Assembly (NCBI RefSeq): GCF_047634455.1
Contig: NZ_JBLIAI010000003.1
Location: 1-64,000, forward strand
Direction of reading: 5' to 3'
Source of the DNA: Maritalea sp047634455
Lineage (GTDB): Bacteria > Pseudomonadota > Alphaproteobacteria > Rhizobiales > Devosiaceae
DNA length: 64,000 nucleotides
Shown here in pieces: positions 8,412 to 17,086 of the stretch. Below the pieces are notes generated by a model. The model ran no database searches. It worked only from the letters and a program-made list of their open reading frames with translations, and was not told the DNA's origin. Numbering within the stretch: the stretch's first letter is position 1; each line of letters opens with the position of its first letter. The position numbers were made by a program, and so were the translations under genes.

Positions 8412-10481
8412 TTGGCAAAGCGACCTGCTAGCAAAAACGCGGACATGCGTTTGACCCAAAAAGATCGTGTCGGCGGCGGCAAAAAAACCACCAAAAAACC
8501 GGCGGCCAAATCCGCGCGTGCAAATCCCCCAAAACCCAAAATGACAGCCCGCAAAAGTCGTGCGCAAAAAAAGCCACAAAATTTCACGTTTTGGTGGCTA
8601 TTCAAAAAGCTGTTCTATTGGGGTGTCGTCTTAGGTGTTTGGGCCACAATTGCGGTTTCGGGTATCGTAATCTATTACGGCATGCAATTGCCCTCATCCG
8701 ATACATGGGCCGTTCCTGACCGTCCGGCAAATATCCGCATCGTCGCGGCAGACGGCCGTTTGATATCCAATCGCGGCAAAATGGGCGGCGAAGCTGTCGC
8801 TATATATGAGTTGCCCCACTATGTGCCGAACGCCGTTTTGGCCATTGAAGACCGGCGTTTTTACGATCATTTCGGCATCGATCCCATTGGCATTGCGCGT
8901 GCCTTTGTCAACAATGTTGTCAGCGGACGCATCACGGGTGGCGGCTCAACCATCACCCAGCAATTGGCGAAAAATCTGTTTCTAACTCCAGATCAAAACT
9001 ATGGCCGTAAAATTCAAGAAGTATTGCTCGCTGTTTGGCTGGAGCAAAACTATTCAAAAACCGAACTGTTAGAGCTCTATCTCAACCGCGTTTATTTCGG
9101 GGCAGGAACTTACGGTATAGAAGCGGCGACGCAGCGCTATTTTGGTAAATCTGCGCGCAACCTTTCTTTGGGGGAGGCCGCAATTTTGGCCGGCGTTTTA
9201 AAGGCCCCATCAAGGCTCGCGCCAAACAGCAATCCAGAAGGGGCCGCAGAGCGCGCCCGCCTTGTACTCAATGCCATGGCCGAAGAGGGCTTTATTTCAG
9301 CAAAAGAAGCGCAAGCCGCTGCGATTGACCCGAACAAGCGGATCCGCACCCGCATAACCGGCACCGAATATTATGTGGCCGACTGGGTCGAAGCCTTGAT
9401 GGATTCCTATCTCGGGGTGGTTGAAGAAGATGTGATCGTGCGCACCACCATTGATTGGGAGCTGCAAAAAGAAGCCGAGTTCTTGATTAAGGAGATTATT
9501 CGCGAAAACGGTGAGGAACGCGAATTCAGCCAAGGGGCGCTGGTGGCCATGCTGCCGGACGGCGCGGTACAAGCGGTTGTTGGTGGCACCGATTACACCA
9601 AAAGCCAATATAACCGGGCGATTACCGCCAAACGCCAAACCGGTTCAGCGTTTAAGCCATTTGTCTATCTCACAGCACTTGAAAATGGCTATACACCCAA
9701 CACCATGGTTGACGATAGCCCGTTCACTTACAAAGGATGGGCACCAGAAAATGCCTCTGGAAACTTCAAAGGCCGTATGGAATTGCGTGACGCGCTGGCC
9801 CGGTCCTCCAATCTTGTGGCGGCCAAATTGACAATTGAGCTGGGCCCGCAAAATGTGGCCAACACGGCCTATAGATTGGGAATTTCATCCAACATTAAAC
9901 CGCTGCCATCAATCGCTTTGGGTACATCAGAGATTTCGCTGTTGGAATTGACCGCCGCCTATGCGCCATTTTCCAATGGCGGCCAAGGTATTATCGCACA
10001 CGTGATTTCAAGCATTGAAACGCCAGATGGTCGTGTGCTCTACTCGCATATCCCGTCAGGTCCCGGCCAAGTGGTGACACCCGACGCGGTCGGCAAAATG
10101 AATGACATGCTGTCCCGAGCAATTGAAGTGGGAACCGGCCGCAAAGCCGCATTTGGCAATTGGCCACTAGGGGGCAAAACTGGCACGTCGCAAAATTATC
10201 GCGATGCGGTATTTGTCGGTTATTCAGCGCGATTGATCGCCGGGGTTTGGCTGGGCAACGACGATGGCAGTCCAACCAAACGGGTTGGTGGCGGCTCTTT
10301 TCCGGTTGAAGTGTGGCGAGAATTTATGAAAAAAGCGCATAGCGATTGGGGCGTGGCTCAGCTACCTGGCGGCGATGGCCGTTTTGATCAAGCGCCAGCC
10401 GCTCCTATTAGCCAACAAGCACAAGGTGAACCGCAGCGCCGGTCAATTGGTGATTTGATCTCCAACTTGTTTGGGCGCTAG
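8412..10481 (+). CDS. Class A penicillin-binding protein (PBP1A family)
   Basis: A bifunctional peptidoglycan synthase anchored in the inner membrane. A Lys-rich cytoplasmic tail of about 55 residues precedes one transmembrane helix (near residues 68-92). The GT51 glycosyltransferase domain shows EDRRFYDHFGIDP and GGSTITQQLAKNLFL. The transpeptidase domain carries SAFK with the nucleophile Ser near residue 412, SSN as the SxN motif, and KTGTS. The start is uncertain: TTG at 8412 just follows an in-frame stop, while ATG at 8445 would drop 11 residues. The C-terminus ends in a Gln/Pro-rich tail. It converges with the DUF1295 gene only two bases away. Confidence 0.92.
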   Translation: MAKRPASKNADMRLTQKDRVGGGKKTTKKPAAKSARANPPKPKMTARKSRAQKKPQNFTFWWLFKKLFYWGVVLGVWATIAVSGIVIYYGMQLPSSDTWAVPDRPANIRIVAADGRLISNRGKMGGEAVAIYELPHYVPNAVLAIEDRRFYDHFGIDPIGIARAFVNNVVSGRITGGGSTITQQLAKNLFLTPDQNYGRKIQEVLLAVWLEQNYSKTELLELYLNRVYFGAGTYGIEAATQRYFGKSARNLSLGEAAILAGVLKAPSRLAPNSNPEGAAERARLVLNAMAEEGFISAKEAQAAAIDPNKRIRTRITGTEYYVADWVEALMDSYLGVVEEDVIVRTTIDWELQKEAEFLIKEIIRENGEEREFSQGALVAMLPDGAVQAVVGGTDYTKSQYNRAITAKRQTGSAFKPFVYLTALENGYTPNTMVDDSPFTYKGWAPENASGNFKGRMELRDALARSSNLVAAKLTIELGPQNVANTAYRLGISSNIKPLPSIALGTSEISLLELTAAYAPFSNGGQGIIAHVISSIETPDGRVLYSHIPSGPGQVVTPDAVGKMNDMLSRAIEVGTGRKAAFGNWPLGGKTGTSQNYRDAVFVGYSARLIAGVWLGNDDGSPTKRVGGGSFPVEVWREFMKKAHSDWGVAQLPGGDGRFDQAPAAPISQQAQGEPQRRSIGDLISNLFGR

Positions 10482-10483
10482 GG

Positions 10484-11176
10484 TTACCAAACAAATGGAA
10501 TCAACCGCTTGGTTGTCGCCGCATAGTCTTTGAACGGTTGGCCGTAACGCATAGCCAAATAGGCATCAAGCTTTGGCACATTAAAGAACATGAACATCGC
10601 CAACAGCATAAGAGGCAACAAAAATCCAACCCAATGCATTGCGATCAGCCCATAGGCTAGAACCCACACCACGTCGCCAAAAAAATTGATGTGCATCGAC
10701 CATTGGAACAGCCCTCCCGTATAAATCTTGCCCCTATTATTGACATCCAACTTGAATATGTGGCGTTCTAATTCAGAACCCGTATTCAAGTAGCAACCCA
10801 AAACAAATAGACCAACCGCCAGCCAATCCACCCACCCAAGCGGATTGGTGTTCGCCAGCACCAAAACTGCAAATCCCACATAATAAAGTGCAAACGCCAC
10901 CGGTACGCTGAACGCTTCAGACCAAGGGATTGTGCGTCTCATAAACACAAACATCATCACCCCCATCCGGGCCAGAATGATAATGTTAAACAGAAAAATC
11001 ACCGAACGACGTTCAAGTGTTGCGCCGAGCCCAGGCCAACCAAATGTCTGCATCAACAAAATGTCCCCACCGCCAAACAGAATGAAATAGGAAAGGCCAA
11101 TAAACAGCACTTCCAATCCGGTTATGGTCAATTTCTGCGGCAGGGCCGCGCTCTTATTTGCGTAAAGATCGAGCAT
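10484..11176 (-). CDS. DUF1295/isoprenylcysteine methyltransferase-like membrane protein
   Basis: A 230-residue integral membrane protein with about six hydrophobic segments. The C-terminal half resembles DUF1295 and the wider isoprenylcysteine carboxyl methyltransferase-like group: GLFQWSMHINFFGDVVW contains the conserved N-x-x-G-D type segment, and AMRYGQPFKDYAATTKRLIPFVW has the usual RYG...Y...T...PF ending. The substrate is unknown. Its ATG follows the TetR gene's TAA without a gap (TAAATG), so the two are cotranscribed and the TetR protein probably controls this gene. Confidence 0.75.
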   Translation of the reverse strand: MLDLYANKSAALPQKLTITGLEVLFIGLSYFILFGGGDILLMQTFGWPGLGATLERRSVIFLFNIIILARMGVMMFVFMRRTIPWSEAFSVPVAFALYYVGFAVLVLANTNPLGWVDWLAVGLFVLGCYLNTGSELERHIFKLDVNNRGKIYTGGLFQWSMHINFFGDVVWVLAYGLIAMHWVGFLLPLMLLAMFMFFNVPKLDAYLAMRYGQPFKDYAATTKRLIPFVW

Positions 11177-11782
11177 TTAATCCTCGCGGGGGTCAAGTGT
11201 TGTAAAATCAGGGGGGCGATCAAAAATGGTGGCGAGATAAATCTCCCCCTCGATTTGCCGCAAGAAATTTTGCGCATGCGTGGCGCTTGGTGCTTTGGCG
11301 TTCATCGCCTCGATAAGGTCTTGGTAATGGTTTTGGATGGTGCGTTTGAATTTTGAGGAACGGCTTAAACTATCAAAGAACAGCGCAAAATAGCGGGCTT
11401 TGTCGACACCATATTGGTGCGCGACATCTTCAAACATCGCACCCAATAAATCGATCAGGGTTGCCCTTTGGCTATCAAACGAAAGGTCGCAGAATACAGA
11501 TTGGTCAAACTCAGAAAACCCCCGCACAAAGTAATGTTCCAGTACTTCATCGTAAAGAACATCCTTGGACCCGAAATGGTGGTAGAGCCCACCGCGCGAT
11601 ACAGCAGCTACACGCACAATTTCGTCAATGCTGGTGCCATCAACGCCATGCTGTAAGAACAGTTGAAAGGCTGAAAACAATATTCTTTGTTTGGCACCCA
11701 ATTTGTCCAATGCGTCAATCTTCAAGGTTTCAGCTCCTTTTTTGCTACCCTTGCCAAAAAGGCACAGGCGATTTAACGACAT
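11177..11782 (-). CDS. TetR/AcrR family repressor
   Basis: The N-terminal TetR helix-turn-helix is clear: AKQRILFSAFQLFLQHGVDG, TSIDEIVRVAAVSRGGLYHH and FGSKDVLYDEVLEHYF. The rest is a ligand-binding domain with no recognised specificity. The ATG at 11782 gives about 201 residues, normal for the family, and is the conservative start. The frame stays open upstream through a 7-bp repeat tract that would encode repeated YRVSGIG up to a TTG near 11923, so a repeat-encoded N-terminus cannot be excluded. A perfect palindrome typical of TetR operators lies about 150 bases upstream. Confidence 0.85.
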   Translation of the reverse strand: MSLNRLCLFGKGSKKGAETLKIDALDKLGAKQRILFSAFQLFLQHGVDGTSIDEIVRVAAVSRGGLYHHFGSKDVLYDEVLEHYFVRGFSEFDQSVFCDLSFDSQRATLIDLLGAMFEDVAHQYGVDKARYFALFFDSLSRSSKFKRTIQNHYQDLIEAMNAKAPSATHAQNFLRQIEGEIYLATIFDRPPDFTTLDPRED

Positions 11783-11783
11783 T

Positions 11784-11887
11784 CCGATACCCGATACCCG
11801 ATACCCGATACCCGATACCCGATACCCGATACCCGATACCCGATACCCGATACCCGATACCCGATACCCGATACCCGATACCCGATA
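11784..11887. repeat. Heptanucleotide tandem repeat (CCGATAC), about 15 copies
   Basis: A near-perfect run of the 7-base unit CCGATAC, roughly 14.9 copies over 104 bases, lies between the TetR start codon and its promoter/operator. The unit has no stop codon in any of the three minus-strand frames, because the 7-base period cycles all frames through the same seven residues. Copy number could therefore change without destroying an open frame, while shifting its phase. Confidence 0.95.
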
Positions 11888-11932
11888 TTCAAATTTTAAT
11901 CTGCCCAAATAGGGACAGAGCAATCAGCAGCG

Positions 11933-11948
11933 GACCGAACGTTCGGTC
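11933..11948. promoter_or_regulatory. Perfect 16-bp palindrome, likely TetR operator
   Basis: GACCGAACGTTCGGTC is fully self-complementary and closely resembles operators bound by AcrR/TetR proteins. It lies upstream of the TetR gene and its 7-bp repeat. Autorepression of the TetR-DUF1295 operon is the natural inference. Confidence 0.75.
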
Positions 11949-12073
11949 TGTTTTTAACAAATAGGCGTATGGGGGCGCGACGTCAAGGGCAAGCGCCAGA
12001 AAAACCAGTTAGGAGCGTTGGGCGTGGCAAGCAAGATGCAAAGGTGATGCAAAATGCCCGGTTAAGAGAGAGG

Positions 12074-12817
12074 TCAAACTTGAGATTGAAATCTTTGTTG
12101 CATCGGGTTGGTGCCGAACTGTTTGTTAAACGCGCGCGAAAAACCTTCGCTGGTTTGGTAGCCATAGCGCCGGGCAACCGCCGAAATTCGTGCTCCGCCG
12201 CGAATGTCTTGCCGGGCAAGCACCATGCGCCACCGCCGAAGATAGGCAGAGGGACTAACCCCGACTTGTTGCGAAAACAATTCGGCAAATCGGCTAAGCG
12301 ATAAACCGGCGATGTGGGCGAGTTGTTGGTTATCCCAATCCTTGGATGGCTGATCATGCATCACAACAATCGCGCGGCTCAACCGGGGGTCACAAAGCCC
12401 CGCAAGCAAACCGGGTTCGGCGTCGCCTTGCTCAATTTTGGCACGCAGAATTTTAACAACAAGGATTTCGCACAATCGATTTACAACTGAATCTGAGCCG
12501 CAACGCTGCAATTCAAGTTCGTGATGAATGAGATTGATCAAGGCAACAAAGTCATCACCATCCTCAAAACGAATGTCGATAATCGGGGGCAACGCCGAAA
12601 ATAGCGGGTTGGCATCGCCACCCCAATCGATTGATGCACAGAGTAATATTTGAGTGTCATTGATTGCAAAACCAACACCGCCTGTATTGAGTAAAACCTG
12701 TTGAGGCGCACCTTGATCAGATTTTGTTACCACCAAGTGCGCCTGCGCAAGGGGGACCATTTGCACCTTCAAGTTAAACCGTTCCATCAATGTCGTAAGG
12801 CGATCAAATTCTTTCAT
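12074..12817 (-). CDS. AraC family transcriptional regulator
   Basis: A 247-residue regulator with an N-terminal cupin-like sensing domain of the AraC_binding type (LNTGGVGFAINDTQILLCAS) and a C-terminal AraC DNA-binding domain with two helix-turn-helix units. The first is in LAHIAGLSLSRFAELFSQQV and the second in ISAVARRYGYQTSEGFSRAF, ending FGTNPMQQR. It is divergent from the peroxiredoxin-like gene with about 90 bases between the two starts. AraC regulators next to such thiol peroxidase-like genes commonly control them; the inducer is unknown. Confidence 0.88.
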   Translation of the reverse strand: MKEFDRLTTLMERFNLKVQMVPLAQAHLVVTKSDQGAPQQVLLNTGGVGFAINDTQILLCASIDWGGDANPLFSALPPIIDIRFEDGDDFVALINLIHHELELQRCGSDSVVNRLCEILVVKILRAKIEQGDAEPGLLAGLCDPRLSRAIVVMHDQPSKDWDNQQLAHIAGLSLSRFAELFSQQVGVSPSAYLRRWRMVLARQDIRGGARISAVARRYGYQTSEGFSRAFNKQFGTNPMQQRFQSQV

Positions 12818-12904
12818 ATCGGGGTTATAGTCGGTTTATTCGGCAAACTCTATCCATAACTGCGATAATGTGTGAAAACCTACAAACAGAAGTGGACCAG
12901 ACAA

Positions 12905-13441
12905 ATGCTTATGCCGCGCCAAAAAACACCAAACCTGAAGCTGAAAACTCTCGATCACGGTGATTTCGATCTTGCATCAGACAAGTCAGAGCGAGGAACC
13001 GTGATCTGCTTTTACCGTGGATATCATTGCCCGATCTGCGCAACATACCTCACCGAACTTGAAAAGCGCGTCGCTGACTTTGCTGAACGCGGGGTTAAAA
13101 CCATAGCGATCAGTTCTGATGGGGAAGAACGTGCACGCGCAATGGCCGACAAAATCGGCGCAACAAACCTGCGTTTTGGCTATGACTTTTCGCTCAAAGA
13201 AGCACGGAAATGGGGATTGTACATTTCGACGTCTCGGGGAAAAACGTCAATTGGTGTGGAAGAACCGGCGCTGTTTTCTGAACCAGGCCTGTTCCTTGTG
13301 ACACCAGAGCAAACCCTTTATTATGGGTCCGTTCAAACCATGCCATTTGTACGTCCCCATTTCTCAGAGCTGGTTGGCGCATTGGATTTTGCGATCAAAA
13401 ACAACTATCCAGCACGTGGCGAATATGGTGGTGAAGTTTAA
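12905..13441 (+). CDS. Peroxiredoxin-like (AhpC/TSA family) protein
   Basis: A thioredoxin-fold protein of the AhpC/TSA peroxiredoxin-like group. FYRGYHCPICATYLTEL carries a CPIC motif (Cys42 and Cys45) where classical peroxiredoxins have a single peroxidatic Cys. VKTIAISSDGEERARAMADK and FSEPGLFLVTPEQTLYYGSV match the fold. The ATG at 12905 is chosen, giving 178 residues, because AAGTGGA precedes it. A GTG at 12872 and an ATG at 12911 are alternatives. Reduction of peroxides is inferred; the CxxC arrangement would also suit a thiol-disulfide oxidoreductase. Divergent from the AraC gene. Confidence 0.8.
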   Translation: MLMPRQKTPNLKLKTLDHGDFDLASDKSERGTVICFYRGYHCPICATYLTELEKRVADFAERGVKTIAISSDGEERARAMADKIGATNLRFGYDFSLKEARKWGLYISTSRGKTSIGVEEPALFSEPGLFLVTPEQTLYYGSVQTMPFVRPHFSELVGALDFAIKNNYPARGEYGGEV

Positions 13442-13447
13442 GGTGAA

Positions 13448-14197
13448 CTACTGATAAGCAAACAGCGTACGGCCATGGGCTTTGAGCCAGGTGCGGCCAC
13501 GTGCCATGTCGGGCAAAGTGCGCACCACTTGATCCCAAAATGCTTGACTGTGGTTCATTTCGATCAAATGTGCCACTTCGTGCGCGGCGACATAATCGAG
13601 CACAAAAGGCGGCGCAAGAATGAGCCGCCAGTTGAAATTGAGGTGACCAGCAGACGAACAAGACCCCCAGCGCGTGGATTGATCGCGCATGCTGATCGCT
13701 TTGTGACGCACACCAAGCCGAACAGTGTGCACGGCCACTCTCTCGGTCAAATCAGCCTTTGCTTCGCGTTTCAGCCAATCAATGGTGCGTCGACCAACAT
13801 GCTCAGGCGCCCCGGGAACGTGCAAAATCTGCGCATCCTCAGCTTGTTCAACCCTTGGCACACCGCGCAATTTGCCAGTGCTTTGGATGAGTGAATTGAC
13901 ACCGCGCAAGGGGATCGTTGCGCCAAGCCCAATCAGCACAGGGGTCATCACATGATGCTGGCGGGCTGCGAGCCAGTTATGTTGTGTTTGTAAGAATTTC
14001 TCCGCATCACGCCAATTTCCCGATTTTGGAATGGTCAGAATTATCCCCTGCCGACTGTCCAATGTTATTCTGTAGCGGCGGGCGCGATTATTCTGTCGCA
14101 CAATAATCTGTTGGCGTTCACCATCAATCTGTATGGCAGTGCTGTCAGGAATGGGATCGGATTTGCGGGAAAACAACATAGGATGGATTTTGCGCAT
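13448..14197 (-). CDS. YgjP-like zinc metallopeptidase domain protein (DUF45, M48-like)
   Basis: A soluble protein of about 249 residues with the YgjP/DUF45 domain. The zinc-binding motif HEVAHLIEMNH lies near residue 206, preceded by the typical RWGSCSSAGHLNFNWRLI segment. These proteins resemble SprT and M48 peptidases, but their substrates are unclear. The start is uncertain: the frame is open to a TTG at 14221, and ATG at 14197 (MRKIHPM) and 14179 (MLFSRK) are both plausible. It converges with the peroxiredoxin-like gene, six bases apart. Confidence 0.85.
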   Translation of the reverse strand: MRKIHPMLFSRKSDPIPDSTAIQIDGERQQIIVRQNNRARRYRITLDSRQGIILTIPKSGNWRDAEKFLQTQHNWLAARQHHVMTPVLIGLGATIPLRGVNSLIQSTGKLRGVPRVEQAEDAQILHVPGAPEHVGRRTIDWLKREAKADLTERVAVHTVRLGVRHKAISMRDQSTRWGSCSSAGHLNFNWRLILAPPFVLDYVAAHEVAHLIEMNHSQAFWDQVVRTLPDMARGRTWLKAHGRTLFAYQ

Positions 14198-14344
14198 CGG
14201 CCTAAGAAAGGCAAGTGCCAAATCGGCACAAACCCAAAAAGCACCCGTTCAATTTATGAACGAGCGCTTTCGCAGGGGTACCAGGGTCAACCGGCGGGGG
14301 GAGAGAGAAATGTCAGCATCGCCCGGGGAGGCGATGCAAATGGT

Positions 14345-14797
14345 CTATTCTTCGTCAGAATCGTTCTTTTTCTTTTTTGGTTTGGCCACGTCTTCTGCAT
14401 CGTCAAAGCTTTTAGCCTTGTGTGCAGATTTGAAGCGATCAAACTCTTCGCGGTCGCGGGCCATGTGCAAGTTGCGCAAGAAGTCTTCAAAGTCAGACCG
14501 TTCTTGTTCAAGGCGTATACGCTCTTCTTCAAGGCGACGGATTTCGGCTTCCCGATATTCGTCAAAAGCTGCGTTGCCTGTTGCGCTGTGACGGCCATAA
14601 TGGCCACGCTTGCTGCGCATTTTACATTTTTGCTTGTGCATCCACTTTTCCGCCTTGTCGCTTGTGCCTCCGTAATGCTCGCCCCACAAAATGTACGCAA
14701 GCATGGCTAGGCCAAGCGGCCAGAAGAAGACAAAGCCCAAAACCATCAGGGCGATGTTTAGTGGAGACCAATGGGGTTTAACAATTGCTGTGCTCAT
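14345..14797 (-). CDS. DUF2852 membrane protein
   Basis: A 150-residue protein with the alphaproteobacterial DUF2852 layout. One hydrophobic hairpin near residues 12-40 (FFWPLGLAMLAYILWGEHYG) is followed by a basic segment and a strongly charged coiled coil (EIRRLEEERIRLEQERSDFE). It ends in a Lys-rich then acidic tail, KPKKKKNDSDEE. The function is unknown. It is divergent from the RegB gene. Confidence 0.85.
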   Translation of the reverse strand: MSTAIVKPHWSPLNIALMVLGFVFFWPLGLAMLAYILWGEHYGGTSDKAEKWMHKQKCKMRSKRGHYGRHSATGNAAFDEYREAEIRRLEEERIRLEQERSDFEDFLRNLHMARDREEFDRFKSAHKAKSFDDAEDVAKPKKKKNDSDEE

Positions 14798-14988
14798 AAT
14801 TTTCTTCCTTCATCAACGATACACAATATTTGGGGAGCAAAATCGCGGCTTCAAGCGTCAAAAAATTGTAAATTGCCTCTTGAAATGGGCAAAAGTTGAA
14901 CCAATCGGGGGGACTTAGCCGTATTTCGCATAGGAATCTGGGCCGCAATTGGGTATCAAAAGATCAAAATTGGCAGTTGAAGAGCAAA

Positions 14989-16323
14989 ATGTACGCGTTT
15001 GAAGCAACAAAAATCGGATCTCACCGCCGCCTTAGACTTGAAACCCTGGTGCGCTTGCGCTGGTTGGCTGTCTGTGGTCAGACCGTGGGGGTATTGGTTG
15101 TCGCCTATGTGCTCAAATACCAATTGCCGCTTGCACCAAGTTTTACCCTTATTGCCTTGTCGGTGTGGCTCAACATTATTCTGCTCATCAAATACCCCGC
15201 AAATCATCGGCTTCGGTCACAGCACACGGCGGCGCTATTGGCTTATGATTGCATACAGCTTGGCGGCCTGCTTTATCTGACGGGGGGGCTGTCGAACCCA
15301 TTTTCGATCCTGTTGCTCGCGCCGATTTCAGTTTCTGCCACCACACTGCCATTTCGTTGGACGATTGGGCTGAGTGCACTTGTGGTGGTGGTCGCCACAA
15401 TATTGGGGTTCTTCCACTTCCCGTTGCCCTGGGATCCACAATTGCCAGTGCATCTCCCCCAATTATATACTTTTGGCATTTGGGTTGGAATTGTGTGTGG
15501 GGTGAGTTTCATCTCAGCATATACAAACCGGGTGGCGCATGAGGCGCGACAACTGGCAGATGCGTTAAGCGCAACCGAACTCGTATTAGCGCGGGAAACC
15601 CATATCACAGCACTTGATGGTTTGGCCGCCGCCGCCGCCCATGAATTGGGCACCCCATTGGCAACAATCGCGTTGGCCGGAAAAGAAGCGCTTTCGGATA
15701 TGAGCGATCCAGAATCCGTGCGGCAAGATTTGGAACTGATCTCAGAGCAAGCGACGCGCTGCCGGGCAATTTTGCAAAAACTGCGCAACTTGAATTCCGG
15801 TGGAAACCCGTTCAGCGAATTGACGCTTTCCGACTTTGTCGCCGAGGTCATTGAACCACACCGTTTCTTTGGCGTTGATATCGCGATCAACAAAAAGGGT
15901 GAAGGCCCTGAACCCCAGATTGCGCGCAATGCGGGCCTTATATATGGCCTGGGCAATTTTGTTGAAAACGCCGTGGATTTCGCGGATCAACAAGTCACTA
16001 TTGACCTGGATTGGTCCCAAGAAAGTATTTCAATTGATGTTTGTGACGATGGACCAGGGTTTGCACCAGAAATGCTGGGCCGGCTCGGAGAGCCTTATCT
16101 CACCACCCGGCCAAAAGACAATTTGGTCGACAATGATCCCACAGAACCTGGCGGCCTGGGGCTGGGGGTGTTTATCGCCAAAACATTGCTTGAAAGATCT
16201 GGCGCGCAAGTTGATTTCGCCAATATTGATCCCGACGGTCACGCCTGCGTCAAAATAGGCTGGCCGCGACAGGTGATTGAAATTGAAAAGTCGTTTATTG
16301 TCCCCGCCGGGGAGTTAAGATGA
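14989..16323 (+). CDS. regB: Redox-sensing histidine kinase RegB/ActS/PrrB
   Basis: An integral membrane sensor kinase that, in its family, reads quinone-pool redox state and signals to RegA. Six hydrophobic segments precede the kinase core. The segment GGLSNPF matches the conserved GGxxNPF quinone-binding motif. The H-box is AAAAAHELGTPLATI with the phospho-accepting His near residue 218. Cys258 in EQATRCRAIL occupies the position of the redox-active Cys of RegB. The ATP-binding G boxes (DDGPGFA, GGLGLGVFIAKTLL) are intact. The ATG at 14989 gives 444 residues; an upstream TTG at 14896 adds an unconserved leader. regA follows 55 bases downstream. Confidence 0.94.
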   Translation: MYAFEATKIGSHRRLRLETLVRLRWLAVCGQTVGVLVVAYVLKYQLPLAPSFTLIALSVWLNIILLIKYPANHRLRSQHTAALLAYDCIQLGGLLYLTGGLSNPFSILLLAPISVSATTLPFRWTIGLSALVVVVATILGFFHFPLPWDPQLPVHLPQLYTFGIWVGIVCGVSFISAYTNRVAHEARQLADALSATELVLARETHITALDGLAAAAAHELGTPLATIALAGKEALSDMSDPESVRQDLELISEQATRCRAILQKLRNLNSGGNPFSELTLSDFVAEVIEPHRFFGVDIAINKKGEGPEPQIARNAGLIYGLGNFVENAVDFADQQVTIDLDWSQESISIDVCDDGPGFAPEMLGRLGEPYLTTRPKDNLVDNDPTEPGGLGLGVFIAKTLLERSGAQVDFANIDPDGHACVKIGWPRQVIEIEKSFIVPAGELR

Positions 16324-16378
16324 GCTATTGTCGCGCGGCAATGTGTGGCATAGGCTTAAATGATTGCGAGGTAAATCA

Positions 16379-16933
16379 ATGACGAATGTTCAAGAACTGA
16401 TGGGCAAGGATTTGTCCTTGTTGTTGGTGGATGACGATAAGCCGTTTCTTACCCGGCTTGAGCGCGCCATGCAGAAACGCGGGTTTGATGTGCGTGTTGC
16501 TGACAGTGTGGCCGCTGGGATAGCGCAGGTAAAATTTGATCCGCCCGCCTTTGCCGTTGTAGATATGCGACTTGCAGACGGCAACGGATTGCAAGTGGTT
16601 TCCGCCCTCAACGAAAAGCGACCAGACGCGCGTGTTGTGGTGCTAACAGGCTATGGCAATATTGCAACTGCTGTGACCGCCGTGAAACTAGGGGCCGTCG
16701 ACTATTTGGCCAAACCCGCCGACGCCGATGATGTGTTTAAAGCATTGATGGCCGCCGATGACGAGATAAAAGCAGAGCCGCCAGAAAACCCAATGTCTGC
16801 TGACCGTGTACGGTGGGAACATATTCAACGGGTCTATGAATTGTGCGACCGCAATGTTTCAGAAACCGCACGTCGTCTCAATATGCACCGCCGCACATTG
16901 CAACGTATATTGGCCAAGCGCGCGCCGCGATGA
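16379..16933 (+). CDS. regA: Redox response regulator RegA/ActR/PrrA
   Basis: A partner of RegB that controls respiratory, energy and redox genes in alphaproteobacteria. The receiver domain has the acidic pocket LLLVDDD, the phospho-accepting Asp near residue 62 in VVDMRLADGNGL, and the Lys in LAKPAD. The C-terminal Fis-type helix-turn-helix NVSETARRLNMHRRTLQRIL is almost invariant in this family. The 184-residue length from the ATG at 16379 is standard and GAGG precedes it. An upstream in-frame start at 16364 is less likely. Confidence 0.95.
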   Translation: MTNVQELMGKDLSLLLVDDDKPFLTRLERAMQKRGFDVRVADSVAAGIAQVKFDPPAFAVVDMRLADGNGLQVVSALNEKRPDARVVVLTGYGNIATAVTAVKLGAVDYLAKPADADDVFKALMAADDEIKAEPPENPMSADRVRWEHIQRVYELCDRNVSETARRLNMHRRTLQRILAKRAPR

Positions 16934-17086
16934 TAGGTTAGCCACCCCCTTGCCCGCTGCGGTGTTGAATGAACTTTACGCCGCACGCATCTTCATCGGT
17001 TATAGGCCCCAATCACTAAATCGCTTGGTTGATAGACAAAGTGCACAATCCGACATATTCCTTTTTGGTGATATAAAGGGGATGTC

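Noticed and set aside
11783..11923. TetR N-terminus encoded by the 7-bp repeat, as the main start
   Set aside because: TTG at 11923 has no ribosome binding site, and ATG at 11782 gives a normal TetR length. Kept only as a hypothesis under findings.
15273..15956. 227-codon minus-strand frame inside regB
   Set aside because: Antisense to the histidine kinase gene, whose motifs are all intact.
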